From CAZIXN01 sp039180415 (GTDB taxonomy: Bacteria > Planctomycetota > Phycisphaerae > Phycisphaerales > Phycisphaeraceae): DNA of 64,000 nt. Of this stretch, positions 52,381 through 62,573 are shown one piece after another. The stretch lies in contig JBCDDH010000004.1 of the NCBI GenBank assembly GCA_039180415.1, forward strand, positions 1-64,000, written 5' to 3'. Each line of letters starts with the position of its first letter. Within the stretch, counting starts at the first letter, position 1. The translations under genes and the position numbers were made by a program. Below the pieces are notes generated by a model that was not told the origin of the DNA, did no database searches, and saw only the letters and a list, made by a program, of their open reading frames with translations.

Positions 52381-52464
52381 ATGCAGCCCGGCTACGAAAA
52401 GGTGGAAATCACGCTGCGACAACTCGGGGCGGGCATCGAACGCTTCGACGCCGACGCGTCATAA
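52381..52464 (+). pseudogene. Fragment copying the 3' end of murA
   Basis: An in-frame stretch reading MQPGYEKVEITLRQLGAGIE then RFDADAS and a stop. From GGCTAC to GCCGAC it matches the last 22 codons of murA (51285-51347) at 56 of 66 bases by my count, with half of the differences at synonymous third positions. The upstream similarity stops abruptly at GGCTAC. It looks like a remnant of a second murA or an old tandem duplication, not a recent copy. No ribosome site precedes it, so it is probably not expressed as a 27-residue peptide. Confidence 0.75.
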
Positions 52465-52544
52465 ATAACTTTGCCCGGCAGCCGTAGGCCAACTGCCAGC
52501 ACGGCTCCCGGCTCCTGCTCGACGCGTAACCCGTCGGGGTGCGG

Positions 52545-53678
52545 CTACCGCATCTCCCACGGCGTCACGTCCGCCTCACTCACCGCCCACTCGATCCGTC
52601 CCGCGTCGCTCTTGCGGATCATCTCCACGTACTGCGGTAACAGCGGCCGTTCGCTCGCGGTATGCCCCAACAGCAGCACGGCCTTGCCCTGTTGCACCAA
52701 GTCCAACACCTGGTGGTGCTGCATCTCACCGGTGACGTACGCGTCGGCGTCCACCGACTCAAACAACGAACCCCCCGCTCCCGGACACACGGCCACCTCT
52801 TCGATGCGCCGCGGCCGTCCCGCCAGCTTCGGGATCGCCCCGGGCAGCGACGCCAAGCGGCGCCAAAGCCCCGCCGGATCGATCGGCTCTTCAAGGCAGA
52901 GAAAACGCCCCGCCCCCTCCTCCGTCTCGGGCAACGCCGGCTCCGGCTCAAGCCGAAACACGTCGAACGCCGGCTCTTCATAAGGGTGGGCACGGCGGAG
53001 CGCCGCGAGCACGGCCGCGAGATTTCGCCGCGGTACCAGCATCTCCATCCGCCTCTCGCGAACGTCTTCCCGAACCCCGACTCGACCCACGGTCGGATTC
53101 GCCCCTTCGACCGGCCGGAAGCCACCCACGCCGTCCACCGCAAACGAACACTCGCGGTAATTCCCGATCCCCCCCGCGCCCGCGACGCTCATGGCCGATC
53201 GCACGCTCGCTTCATCGGATTCCGGGACGAAGACCACGACCTTGTACTCATCCCGCGTTGGACGCTGAGCTTCCAACGCGAAGGCGTAACGCACCGTGCC
53301 TCCCGCGATCAACTCGCACAGCATGTCGCAAAACCCGCCGCGCACCGCGTCCAACGCCGTGTGCGGCGAGTACACCGCGACGCGCTCACGCACCGTCCGC
53401 AACAGCAGGTCTTGTTTCCAATCCGAGCCCGTCGTCAACCGCTTTAACGCCTTAAACATCGGCGGGTGATAAGCCACGACGAAGTCGCAGCCTTTCTCCA
53501 GCGTTTCGTCGAGCACGGCCGGGGTGTAGTCGATGCACGCCAGCGCCTTGCTCGCCTTCGCGTCGTAGTCGCCGACTTGCAGGCCAACCTGGTCCCAATC
53601 TTCGGCGAGGTGCAAAGGGGCGATCTCGTCGAGGGCTTTGCAGATGTCCCGCACCGTGGTCGCGTTCGTGTTGTTCAT
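52545..53678 (-). CDS. Nif3-like dinuclear metal protein
   Basis: A 377-residue member of the Nif3/YqfO/DUF34 family, conserved but of unclear activity (possibly a GTP cyclohydrolase-like or metal-dependent hydrolase). Metal-ligand blocks are visible: FVVAYHPPMFKAL near the N-terminus, VAVYSPHTALDAVRGG, and LLLGHTASERPLLP with His and Glu near the end. A central insert (about 145-255, with RRAHPYEEPAFDVF) is the PII-like domain found in YqfO-type proteins. The ATG at 53678 replaces a longer frame whose first codons are low-complexity. It starts a long run of minus-strand genes. Confidence 0.88.
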   Translation of the reverse strand: MNNTNATTVRDICKALDEIAPLHLAEDWDQVGLQVGDYDAKASKALACIDYTPAVLDETLEKGCDFVVAYHPPMFKALKRLTTGSDWKQDLLLRTVRERVAVYSPHTALDAVRGGFCDMLCELIAGGTVRYAFALEAQRPTRDEYKVVVFVPESDEASVRSAMSVAGAGGIGNYRECSFAVDGVGGFRPVEGANPTVGRVGVREDVRERRMEMLVPRRNLAAVLAALRRAHPYEEPAFDVFRLEPEPALPETEEGAGRFLCLEEPIDPAGLWRRLASLPGAIPKLAGRPRRIEEVAVCPGAGGSLFESVDADAYVTGEMQHHQVLDLVQQGKAVLLLGHTASERPLLPQYVEMIRKSDAGRIEWAVSEADVTPWEMR

Positions 53679-53800
53679 GCCCAACACCGTAACCGCCGCG
53701 TCTTCCGCTCTCGCGCGGTGTGCCGCCACAGATCAACCGCCTACGCAAATGACGAGGCATCGGGCTTAGCTACGGCCATACACGCGGAACCAATCGGCGA

Positions 53801-55402
<1,602 letters not shown>

Positions 55403-55416
55403 AACAGCAGCGTAGC

Positions 55417-56229
55417 TCAATCGCGTTTCGCCGCTTCGCGCAGCGTCGCGACGGCGTCGGCCAGGAGCAGCCCCGGCACGAGCGCCCCGGGCGGCCCCTC
55501 GACGTGCAGGTGCGTCTCGACGTCGTGGAGCTGCTGCTCCGCGAAACCGACCGTGTCGGGAAAGTAGAGGAAAGCGGCGAGCGCCCACGGCTGGTAAGTG
55601 GTGTAGTCCGGCTGGGTGTGCTGGAGGTGGTAGCGCGCGGCGGCGTGAGCTTTAGCGAGCCCGGCGTCGTGGCCTATCGCGATGGCGGCGTTGAACAGAC
55701 CGTGCAGCGCACCCATTTCCGCAAAAGTCCACTCGTCGGGGGTCGTGTCGACGTCTGGCGGGTGCATCGGAGTGTCGGATTCGAGGGCACCGACCTCCAT
55801 GTCGAGCCAGTCACGGGACATATCAAACTGATCGTTCACCGCGTTGGACAACCAAGGCAACTCGAAGGCGTCGCCGAGCTCATCACCGGCACACGACACG
55901 ACCCCGGCGTCTCGTGCGAGGCCTACCGGGTGAACACCCAACCCGGCGCGGTGTAAACCGGCGGCGAGGTACAGGTAGTGCGGGCGGCTGTGGCCTCGAC
56001 CGTCACGGAAACGTACGCGGGTGCCGTCGCGGATCGCTTCCAGCGTCGGCAGGTAGTCAATCCCAACGGATTCGCCCGAGAGCAATGCCTTCGCCGCTGG
56101 CACCCATTCCATAAGCGACCTTACGTGCTCGCCCTCTCGCGGCTTGGTCGGCGACGCATTGATCGCCAGGTCCAACGCCTTGGCGGCGAGCGTTTCGACG
56201 ATGGGCAGATACTTCTCGACATGATCCAT
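55417..56229 (-). CDS. Protein of unknown function upstream of pckA
   Basis: A 270-residue soluble-looking protein that I cannot assign. It has no signal or membrane segment. Mid-protein blocks SRPHYLYLAAGLHRAGLGVH and TFAEMGALHGLFNAAIAIGH are helical with conserved-looking His and Gly; the C-terminal half is Ala/His-rich. It starts at the ATG at 56229 and ends 14 bp before pckA. It may be a helical repeat protein; a role tied to PEPCK is only suggested by proximity. Confidence 0.63.
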   Translation of the reverse strand: MDHVEKYLPIVETLAAKALDLAINASPTKPREGEHVRSLMEWVPAAKALLSGESVGIDYLPTLEAIRDGTRVRFRDGRGHSRPHYLYLAAGLHRAGLGVHPVGLARDAGVVSCAGDELGDAFELPWLSNAVNDQFDMSRDWLDMEVGALESDTPMHPPDVDTTPDEWTFAEMGALHGLFNAAIAIGHDAGLAKAHAAARYHLQHTQPDYTTYQPWALAAFLYFPDTVGFAEQQLHDVETHLHVEGPPGALVPGLLLADAVATLREAAKRD

Positions 56230-56280
56230 ATGAGCATCGTAAATCCCGGAGATGGCCGGCTCCGGGATTTGATCAACACC

Positions 56281-57249
56281 TCAGAACTCGATGCGGCCCG
56301 CGACGCGGACGAACCCCGCGTCGTCGAGGTCGCGGACGTTGTCGGTGTCGCGGAGGTCGAAGCCCTGCTCGAACTCTTGGTCGAACGCGAGGCCGCCCGA
56401 CACGCTGAACGTCACGCCGGTGTCGAAGGTGTATTGCACGCCGCCCTCGATGATCTGGGCGGAGAAGAACAACCGTTCGTCGGAGTCCTCGTCGGCGAGT
56501 TGGAAGCCGTCGGTATCGCCGCCGTATTTCGCAAAGAGCGTGACGCTGTCGGTCAGTTTGTAGAACGCGTCGGCCTCGAAGGCGATCCCCGCGGCGGCGA
56601 CGATGAATGTCCACCTGTCGCTGGGCGTGTAAACGATGCGGTTGAGCGGGAAGCCGACGACGAAGGTGAATTGCTCGCTGAGCCGGTTGGAGTAGACGAG
56701 CGCGGGCAGCGGGATGTCGGGGAAGACGGTGCGGTTGCCGTCGAAGTCGACGCCCAGGGTCAGGCCGGTGGTCGGGCTGAGCCGGGTGGACGCAAAAGCC
56801 GAGCCGAGCGCGTACCAGCCGGACCCATCGCCGAAGGGGTTGGTCGAGGCGTGACCGAACCCGACGCTGCCGCCCCACTGCCAACGGTTGTCGAAAGCCT
56901 CGAACTGGCCCAAGATCATGCCGCCGGCAACGGCGACATCGTTGAGCCGTTCGGGCAGAAGCGGGTCGGACGTGCCCAGGTCCAGATGGGTTAGCTCGTA
57001 GGCAAACGTCAGCTTTTGTGGCGACTCGCGGTCGGGGCGGAAACGACCGCCGGTGCGGAGGATGTTGAGGTCCAGGTCGGCCGAGTCGGGGCTGTCGGTT
57101 TCGGTGGGAATGAACAGGTATCCGGCGACCTGATCGATCGGTCCGGCGGCGTCCCAGGGCGAGGTCAGCAGCGCAAAGTTGGTTTGCCCCGCGGCCGGGA
57201 ACACGAGCAAAGCAAGCAGAGCGGCGAGAGCGGGCGTGGTACGTCGCAT
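56281..57249 (-). CDS. Outer-membrane beta-barrel-like protein
   Basis: A 322-residue exported protein: signal peptide MRRTTPALAALLALLVFPAAG (cleavage near GQTNF), then many alternating strands with short acidic turns (SPTTGLTLGVDFDGNRTVFP, YTPSDRWTFIVAAAGIAFEA, FTFVVGFPLNRIVY), ending in RVAGRIEF. A C-terminal Phe is the classic signal for outer-membrane barrel insertion. It resembles the DUF6268/OmpW-like barrels common in planctomycetes; pore function is inferred. Confidence 0.78.
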   Translation of the reverse strand: MRRTTPALAALLALLVFPAAGQTNFALLTSPWDAAGPIDQVAGYLFIPTETDSPDSADLDLNILRTGGRFRPDRESPQKLTFAYELTHLDLGTSDPLLPERLNDVAVAGGMILGQFEAFDNRWQWGGSVGFGHASTNPFGDGSGWYALGSAFASTRLSPTTGLTLGVDFDGNRTVFPDIPLPALVYSNRLSEQFTFVVGFPLNRIVYTPSDRWTFIVAAAGIAFEADAFYKLTDSVTLFAKYGGDTDGFQLADEDSDERLFFSAQIIEGGVQYTFDTGVTFSVSGGLAFDQEFEQGFDLRDTDNVRDLDDAGFVRVAGRIEF

Positions 57250-57317
57250 GGGAGCCTTTCACGGAAGCTTGGCAGACCCCAAGAGAGTAACCGCGCAAGC
57301 ACGCGGACCGCCGCCGA

Positions 57318-58844
57318 TCAAGACGCCGACAGGCCGAGCCGTTCGTACTGCTCCGCAGGCGCATCGGCACGACGCATTTCCCGCAGGAGGTATTCGACCA
57401 TCCGGCGTTCGACGGCGGCGTCTTCGATCGCCGTGTTCTGCGACGGATCGGCCTGCGTATCGAAAAGCATCGAGCGCATCGACGCGCGTTCAAGTTCGGG
57501 AACCGGATTGTGTTGGCGGTCGGCCGGCAGCCCGATCTTCAGCGTCGGACACCCTTTGGTGAACGAGAACGGCTCCGCCAGCGCCACGCGGTCCGACGAC
57601 AACTCCTCGGGCTTGAACCGCGTGTTCATGTGCGTGGGCATCAGCGTGTAATCAAACAGCGGCGCGTTGTTGCTGCCGGCCCCGGGCGACGGCTCCGGCA
57701 GGCCCCGCGTGTACACGTAGCGCCCATCGGTCACGTTTACGGCTCGGCCGTGGTAGCCGAAGATGCCCGCCTCCCGCACCGGCGTGTCGGCAGCGATGGT
57801 GTCGGTCAGGTCGTGCCCAAGCATGTCGGGCGTGGGGGCAACGCCAAAAAGATTCAAGAGCGTCGGCCCCAGATCGACGCTGGGCTGCACCAACGCCCCA
57901 CGTCGTTCACCCGTCTTCCCGCACCGAGGGTCCCACACGAAAAACGGCGTCCGCGCGATCGGGTCGCGTAGCGGCATCCAGTTCTTGAGCCACTGGTCGC
58001 CTTCACCCAGGAAGATGCCGTGGTCGGTGCAGACGACGAGCATCGTGTCGTCCCATAGGCCGTACTCGTCGAATTTGTCGAGCACCCGGCCGAGGCTGTG
58101 GTCGCACATCGCCAGCAGCGCGGCGTACTGGTGGCGCATGTGCTCGACCCATTCGGGAGACTCGGTCACCGGGCCGTAGTCGGGCCAGTCCCACTGTGTC
58201 GGACCTTCCCAATTCCGGTAGTGGTCTTCGTAGGCGGCACGGAATTCGTCGTGGACGAAAAACGGTTCGTGCGGGTCGAAGCACTCGAGTTGCAAGAACC
58301 AGTGGTCGGCGTGGGCGTTGCGATCGAGGAAGTTGATGCCGGCATCGAAGGTCCGCGTCTGCGAATGCTCGGCCACGGTGGGCATGAACTTGCGGTTGAC
58401 CCGGTCCTGCCGGATGCCGCGGACGGGTGACGCATTCTTCGCCGCGTACCGGCTATCCGGCGGTTCATCTTCGGCTTGGCCCATCCACAGATCGCCCTCC
58501 TGCCCGCGGTGATGTTGCCAAGTTCCGTAGCGGTGGTGGTAGGTCGCACCGCCGTCTTCCCAGTAGTGGTAGTGGTCAGAGATGAGCGCGGTCTCGACGC
58601 CGGCTTCCTGCAGCATCTGCGGCACCGAGTCGTCGAACGGCTCGAGCGGTCCCCAGCTTCGGTGCAGGAAGTTCGGCCGACCGGTATGGAAATCGCGCCG
58701 TGCGGGCATGCACGGCATCGAGCAGACGTAGCTCGTGTCGAACGTCACGGTGCGCCGGGCGAGGCGGTTGAACTGCGGGGTGTGCGTCCAATCGCAGCCG
58801 TACGGCTCGAGAAACCGACGGTTCAGCGAGTCGAACATGAGCAT
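57318..58844 (-). CDS. Cysteine-type sulfatase
   Basis: Hydrolyses sulfate esters, probably on glycans. The 508-residue protein opens with the first metal ligand FDS in MLMFDSLNRRFLEPYG and carries C-M-P-A-R in SMPCMPARRDFHTGR, the C-x-P-x-R motif whose Cys must be matured to formylglycine. Later motifs include TMLVVCTDHGIFLGEGDQWL. The ATG at 58844 probably sits inside the first beta-strand: the frame continues upstream as LKAV, so a CTG at 58856 giving LKAVMLMFDS is the more likely start. No signal peptide is seen, which is odd for a glycan sulfatase, unless the start is further upstream. No maturase gene is in the window. Confidence 0.91.
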   Translation of the reverse strand: MLMFDSLNRRFLEPYGCDWTHTPQFNRLARRTVTFDTSYVCSMPCMPARRDFHTGRPNFLHRSWGPLEPFDDSVPQMLQEAGVETALISDHYHYWEDGGATYHHRYGTWQHHRGQEGDLWMGQAEDEPPDSRYAAKNASPVRGIRQDRVNRKFMPTVAEHSQTRTFDAGINFLDRNAHADHWFLQLECFDPHEPFFVHDEFRAAYEDHYRNWEGPTQWDWPDYGPVTESPEWVEHMRHQYAALLAMCDHSLGRVLDKFDEYGLWDDTMLVVCTDHGIFLGEGDQWLKNWMPLRDPIARTPFFVWDPRCGKTGERRGALVQPSVDLGPTLLNLFGVAPTPDMLGHDLTDTIAADTPVREAGIFGYHGRAVNVTDGRYVYTRGLPEPSPGAGSNNAPLFDYTLMPTHMNTRFKPEELSSDRVALAEPFSFTKGCPTLKIGLPADRQHNPVPELERASMRSMLFDTQADPSQNTAIEDAAVERRMVEYLLREMRRADAPAEQYERLGLSAS

Positions 58845-58958
58845 GACGGCTTTCAGAGCAAACCTCCGCTTCCGTAACTGGCCAAAAAGCTTGAGCCGGT
58901 CACGAATTCGAGCTTAGCGGAAGGCTTCGTCGGAAACCGCAAGACGCTCCCGAGCGCA

Positions 58959-59948
58959 TCAGTTCGGAGTGTTGAGCGCGGCGAGGGCCGCCCGCAGCGC
59001 TAGCGCGGCCTGCGCCTCGGCGTTCCGGGCGGCGACGAGGTGTTCGGACGCGAGCGTGATCGCGTCGCGGTCTTCGACCACGGCGGCGTCTCGGTCGTCC
59101 TTCCACGGGAACAACGTCGCTACGGCCCGTAACCGATCGGCGACCACGCGGTAAGCGACGTGCGCATCGCGGAGCGGGCCGGCCACCCCGGGCAGGCGCG
59201 TCGCCAAGCGATCGATGTACTCGACGGCGTGCCGACGGGCTTCGGACCAGCACTGCGCGTTGTAGCTGTTGGACCAACGCACCGCCAAGCCCGATCGCAA
59301 CTGGGCGACCCAATAGTCGTACGCCGGCAGCTGCGTCCGGTGGTTCGCCGCAAAACTCGGCCGCAGCGTCAAGGTGACCGCCCGCCACAAAGCGAGCCGC
59401 GCCGACCGGCCAGAGTCCACGGTCCGCGGCGTCGGGAACGCCAGGCAGAACGGCCCGCCCGGCGCATCGATCGCGTCCCAACGCACCCGCGCGGGCGTCG
59501 GGCCGCCCTCGACGCAGAGGTAATCCTCTCCCTCGACACCGTACACCACCCCGAACTCCGGCACGCCCAAGCCCCACACCACGCACGGTCGCCCCGCCGC
59601 GGTCTCCCGCCGAGCCAGCTCGAACGCCTCCCGGGCGTGGGCGCGGGTCCGGTCGTTGCGGCGCCCGCCGGCGTAGCACTCCTGGGCGTAGAACGTCGTC
59701 GTCGATCGCCCCAAATCGCTGACTCCTTGGCTCAGCCGGTTCCATTCCAAGAACGTGGGCCCCGAAGGGCAGAGCCCGTGGTTGATCGACAGCGCGAAGG
59801 CGTAGCCGCTGACGCCGGCGACCTCGGTTTGGTCGACATCGAGACCCAAGCTTTGCATGCACGTCGCGACCGAACCGACGTACGACAGCCAAGCGGGCTG
59901 CCACGTCGGCACGGCCGACGCCGGCGACGAATCGAGGACGGTGGACAT
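58959..59948 (-). CDS. BtrH_N/papain-like fold protein, possible acyltransferase or hydrolase
   Basis: A 329-residue protein without signal or membrane segment. The first part has SVATCMQSLGLDVDQTEVAG, with Cys30 placed like the nucleophile of BtrH_N proteins, then LSINHGLCPSGPTFLEW, and RPCVVWGLGVPEFGVVYGVE followed by EDYLCVEGG, which matches the later His/strand region of C39/BtrH-like folds. A matching His is not clear. The C-terminal third is Ala-rich and helical. BtrH moves an acyl group between carriers in butirosin synthesis; here the carrier is unknown. It stands alone upstream of the sulfatase. Confidence 0.6.
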   Translation of the reverse strand: MSTVLDSSPASAVPTWQPAWLSYVGSVATCMQSLGLDVDQTEVAGVSGYAFALSINHGLCPSGPTFLEWNRLSQGVSDLGRSTTTFYAQECYAGGRRNDRTRAHAREAFELARRETAAGRPCVVWGLGVPEFGVVYGVEGEDYLCVEGGPTPARVRWDAIDAPGGPFCLAFPTPRTVDSGRSARLALWRAVTLTLRPSFAANHRTQLPAYDYWVAQLRSGLAVRWSNSYNAQCWSEARRHAVEYIDRLATRLPGVAGPLRDAHVAYRVVADRLRAVATLFPWKDDRDAAVVEDRDAITLASEHLVAARNAEAQAALALRAALAALNTPN

Positions 59949-60066
59949 GAGAAAGCTCCGACGACGGAAAACAACCGCACAGCGAACAGCGGTTCACGCT
60001 AACCGCAATCCGAACCCGCACGCGTGAGCATTTGTCCTTAAGGGACTTCTGTAGTCGTCGACGGCC

Positions 60067-61260
60067 TCACCGGTCGTCCAACAACTCGACGCTCGCGAAG
60101 CTCTTGCCTTCGAGCATCTCCAGCGAGGCACCGCCGCCGGTGCTGACGTGGGTGACCCGGTCGGCCAAGCCGAATTGCTCCACAGCCGCCGCGGAGTCGC
60201 CGCCTCCAATGATGCTCGTGGCGTCGGACTCGGCGATCGCATTCGCGACGGCGCGCGTGCCGCCGCAGAACGGGGACATCTCGAAGACGCCCATCGGCCC
60301 GTTCCACACAACGGTCTGAGCGTTCTTGACGATTTCGGCGTAGCGCTTCCCGGTCTCGGGGCCGATGTCCAAGCCTTCGAAACCGTCGGGAATCTCGCCG
60401 GCTTTGACCACCTTTTTGTTGCAGTCGCCGGAGAAGGCGTCGCCGGCGTGGGTGTCGGTGGGGAGCACGAGCTTGTCGCCCCCCTTTGCAATCAGCTCCT
60501 TAGCGAGGTCCACCTTGTCGGGTTCGACGAGCGAACCGCCGACCCGGCCGCCTTGAGCCAGGCTGAAGGTGTACGCCATCGCGCCGCCGATGAGCACTTG
60601 GTCACAGACGCCCAGGAGGTTCTCGATGACGGTGATCTTGTCGGAGACCTTCGCCCCGCCGAGGATCGCGACAAACGGCCGCTTCGGGTTCGCCAGCGTG
60701 TCGGCGAGGTACTTGATCTCCTTCTCGACGAGAAAACCCACCACCGCGGGCTTGCCGGCGTCTTTCATCGCCTTGGGCACGGCGTACATGCTGGCCTGGG
60801 TGCGGTGGCAGGTGCCGAAGGCGTTGTTGCAATAGACGTCACCGAAGGACGCGAGCGTGGCGTTGTATTCGGGGTCGTCGCCCTTCTTTTCGCCGGCGTT
60901 GAAGCGGACGTTCTCAAGCACCAGGACGTCACCGGGTTGGACCGATCCGGCCTTGGCCTGCGCGTCGGGGCCGGCGGTGTCCGCGGCGAGGGCCACGGGC
61001 TTGCCCAGCAGCTCGGCGAGCTTGTCGGCCGCGGGCTTGAGCGAGAATTCGGGATCGGGTGCGCCCTTGGGCCGGCCCAAGTGCGACATCAAGATCACCG
61101 ATCCGCCGGCGTCGAGCGCGTGCCGGATCGTCGGCAGCGCCATCTCGATGCGGCGGGCGTCGGTGACGTTCTTTTCATCGTCGAGCGGGACGTTGAAGTC
61201 GCAACGCATCAGGACTTTCTTGCCGGACAGGTCGAGGTCGGCGATGGTTTTCTTAGCCAC
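60067..61260 (-). CDS. pgk: Phosphoglycerate kinase
   Basis: Glycolytic enzyme transferring phosphate from 1,3-bisphosphoglycerate to ADP. The 397 residues have LMRCDFNVPLDDEKNVTDAR (17-36), MSHLGRPKG, LENVRFNAGEKKGDDP and the C-terminal GGGDSAAAVEQFG and VSTGGGASLEMLEGK. GTG 61260 is the start: AGGAG lies 7 bases upstream and the family's second residues follow; the frame runs on for 33 more codons that lack a ribosome site. At 146 the usual Asp of the MDAFGTAHR segment reads Asn (YCNNAFGTCHR). Confidence 0.95.
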   Translation of the reverse strand: MAKKTIADLDLSGKKVLMRCDFNVPLDDEKNVTDARRIEMALPTIRHALDAGGSVILMSHLGRPKGAPDPEFSLKPAADKLAELLGKPVALAADTAGPDAQAKAGSVQPGDVLVLENVRFNAGEKKGDDPEYNATLASFGDVYCNNAFGTCHRTQASMYAVPKAMKDAGKPAVVGFLVEKEIKYLADTLANPKRPFVAILGGAKVSDKITVIENLLGVCDQVLIGGAMAYTFSLAQGGRVGGSLVEPDKVDLAKELIAKGGDKLVLPTDTHAGDAFSGDCNKKVVKAGEIPDGFEGLDIGPETGKRYAEIVKNAQTVVWNGPMGVFEMSPFCGGTRAVANAIAESDATSIIGGGDSAAAVEQFGLADRVTHVSTGGGASLEMLEGKSFASVELLDDR

Positions 61261-61365
61261 GGGGAACTCCTGGATTGGGGTCGAACGGTGGCGGAGCAAT
61301 GTAACAACGCCCGGCGGCGAGCCGGGCGAAGGCGGGTTCACCATAGATCCGAGGTGCATGGAGGA

Positions 61366-62469
61366 TCAGTCGGCCGGATGGAGTTGGCCGTACGGGCGTT
61401 TGGGCAGATCGACGCCGGCGGTTGCGATCTGGCGGGGGAAGCCGGTACGCAAGAAGTCGTGGGGAAAGCCGAGCTTGAGCGGCGCGAGGGCTTCGATCTC
61501 CGCGAACTGCTCGTCCGTGAGGTCGAAGCCCAGGCAACCCAGCGAGGATTCGAGATGGCCGGGCGTGCGGGGGCCGATGATCACCGAAGGCACATACAGC
61601 CGGGCGAGCAGCCAGTTCATCGCGACCTGCGCGACGGACTTGCCGTGGGCGTCGCCGATTTTCTGCAAGCCTTCGATCAACGCGACGCGCTGCTCGTCGA
61701 GCTGCATGCCACGCATGCCGACGCCCTTTTCGTCGCCCCGCTGGATCGCTTCGAGTTCGGCCCGGCCGTACTTGCCGCTGAGCACGCCGCCTTTGAGCGG
61801 CGACCACGGCAAAAGCCCGAGCCCCAGTTCGGTACACATCGGCGCGAGGTCGCGTTCGACGTCGCGGGTGATCAGCGAATACTCGAGTTGCATCGCGATC
61901 GGCCGGGTCAGGGCGTGGCACTTGGCGTAGGTGTGCAGCTCCGCAACCTTCCAGGCGGGCGTGTCGCTGATCGCGACGTAGTGGATCTTGCCGGCCTTCA
62001 CGAGATCGTCAAAAGCTCGAATCACCTCGTCGGTCGGCGTGGTGAAGTCCCAGATGTGGAGCCAGTACAGATCGATCGCGTCGGTCTTGAGGCGCTTGAG
62101 CGAGGCCTCGACCGCGGTCACCATCGACTTGCGGTGGTTGCCGCAGGCGTTGGGGTCGCCCTCGCGGCGTTGCAAGGTGTACTTGGTGGCCAGGACGAAG
62201 CGGTCACGTTCCCCGTGTGCTTCCAGGAAACCTCCGAGAAAGGTTTCGCTTTCTCCGTTGGTGTAGAAGTCCGCGGTGTCGATAAAGTTCCCCCCGGCCT
62301 CGGCGTAGCCTTCGAAGACTTTCCGTGAGTCTTCTTCGTTGGCACCGGTGCCCCAAGACTCGCCGAAGTTCATGGTGCCCAGGCAAAGCGGGCTGACGCG
62401 GAGGCCCGAGTCGCCGAGGAGTTGATAATCGGTCAGGGACGTAGGAACGGGTTTCGTAGGAGATGGCAA
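61366..62469 (-). CDS. Aldo/keto reductase
   Basis: NADPH-dependent carbonyl reductase of the AKR family. The 367-residue enzyme has the catalytic tetrad positions: D and Y in NFIDTADFYTNGESE, K in FVLATKYT, and H in LYWLHIWDFTTP. The N-terminal LLGDSGLRVSPLCLGTMNFG is usual. The TTG at 62469 is chosen because GGAG lies 7 bases upstream; the longer frame to 62784 would add residues unlike the family. The substrate is unknown, likely an aldehyde or ketone. Confidence 0.88.
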   Translation of the reverse strand: MPSPTKPVPTSLTDYQLLGDSGLRVSPLCLGTMNFGESWGTGANEEDSRKVFEGYAEAGGNFIDTADFYTNGESETFLGGFLEAHGERDRFVLATKYTLQRREGDPNACGNHRKSMVTAVEASLKRLKTDAIDLYWLHIWDFTTPTDEVIRAFDDLVKAGKIHYVAISDTPAWKVAELHTYAKCHALTRPIAMQLEYSLITRDVERDLAPMCTELGLGLLPWSPLKGGVLSGKYGRAELEAIQRGDEKGVGMRGMQLDEQRVALIEGLQKIGDAHGKSVAQVAMNWLLARLYVPSVIIGPRTPGHLESSLGCLGFDLTDEQFAEIEALAPLKLGFPHDFLRTGFPRQIATAGVDLPKRPYGQLHPAD

Positions 62470-62573
62470 AACGAGGCTCCGGACGGAAGGAAGCGAGGTT
62501 GAGGACCGCACGTGGCGAACATTAGGCAGCGTTTCGGCTGATCCGCACGTCAAGCTTGCGCATCGCCGCCGGC

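Noticed and set aside
60148..62328. 726-codon plus-strand frame across pgk and the aldo/keto reductase
   Set aside because: It runs antisense through two complete, motif-bearing genes and through their intergenic region, with no ribosome site.
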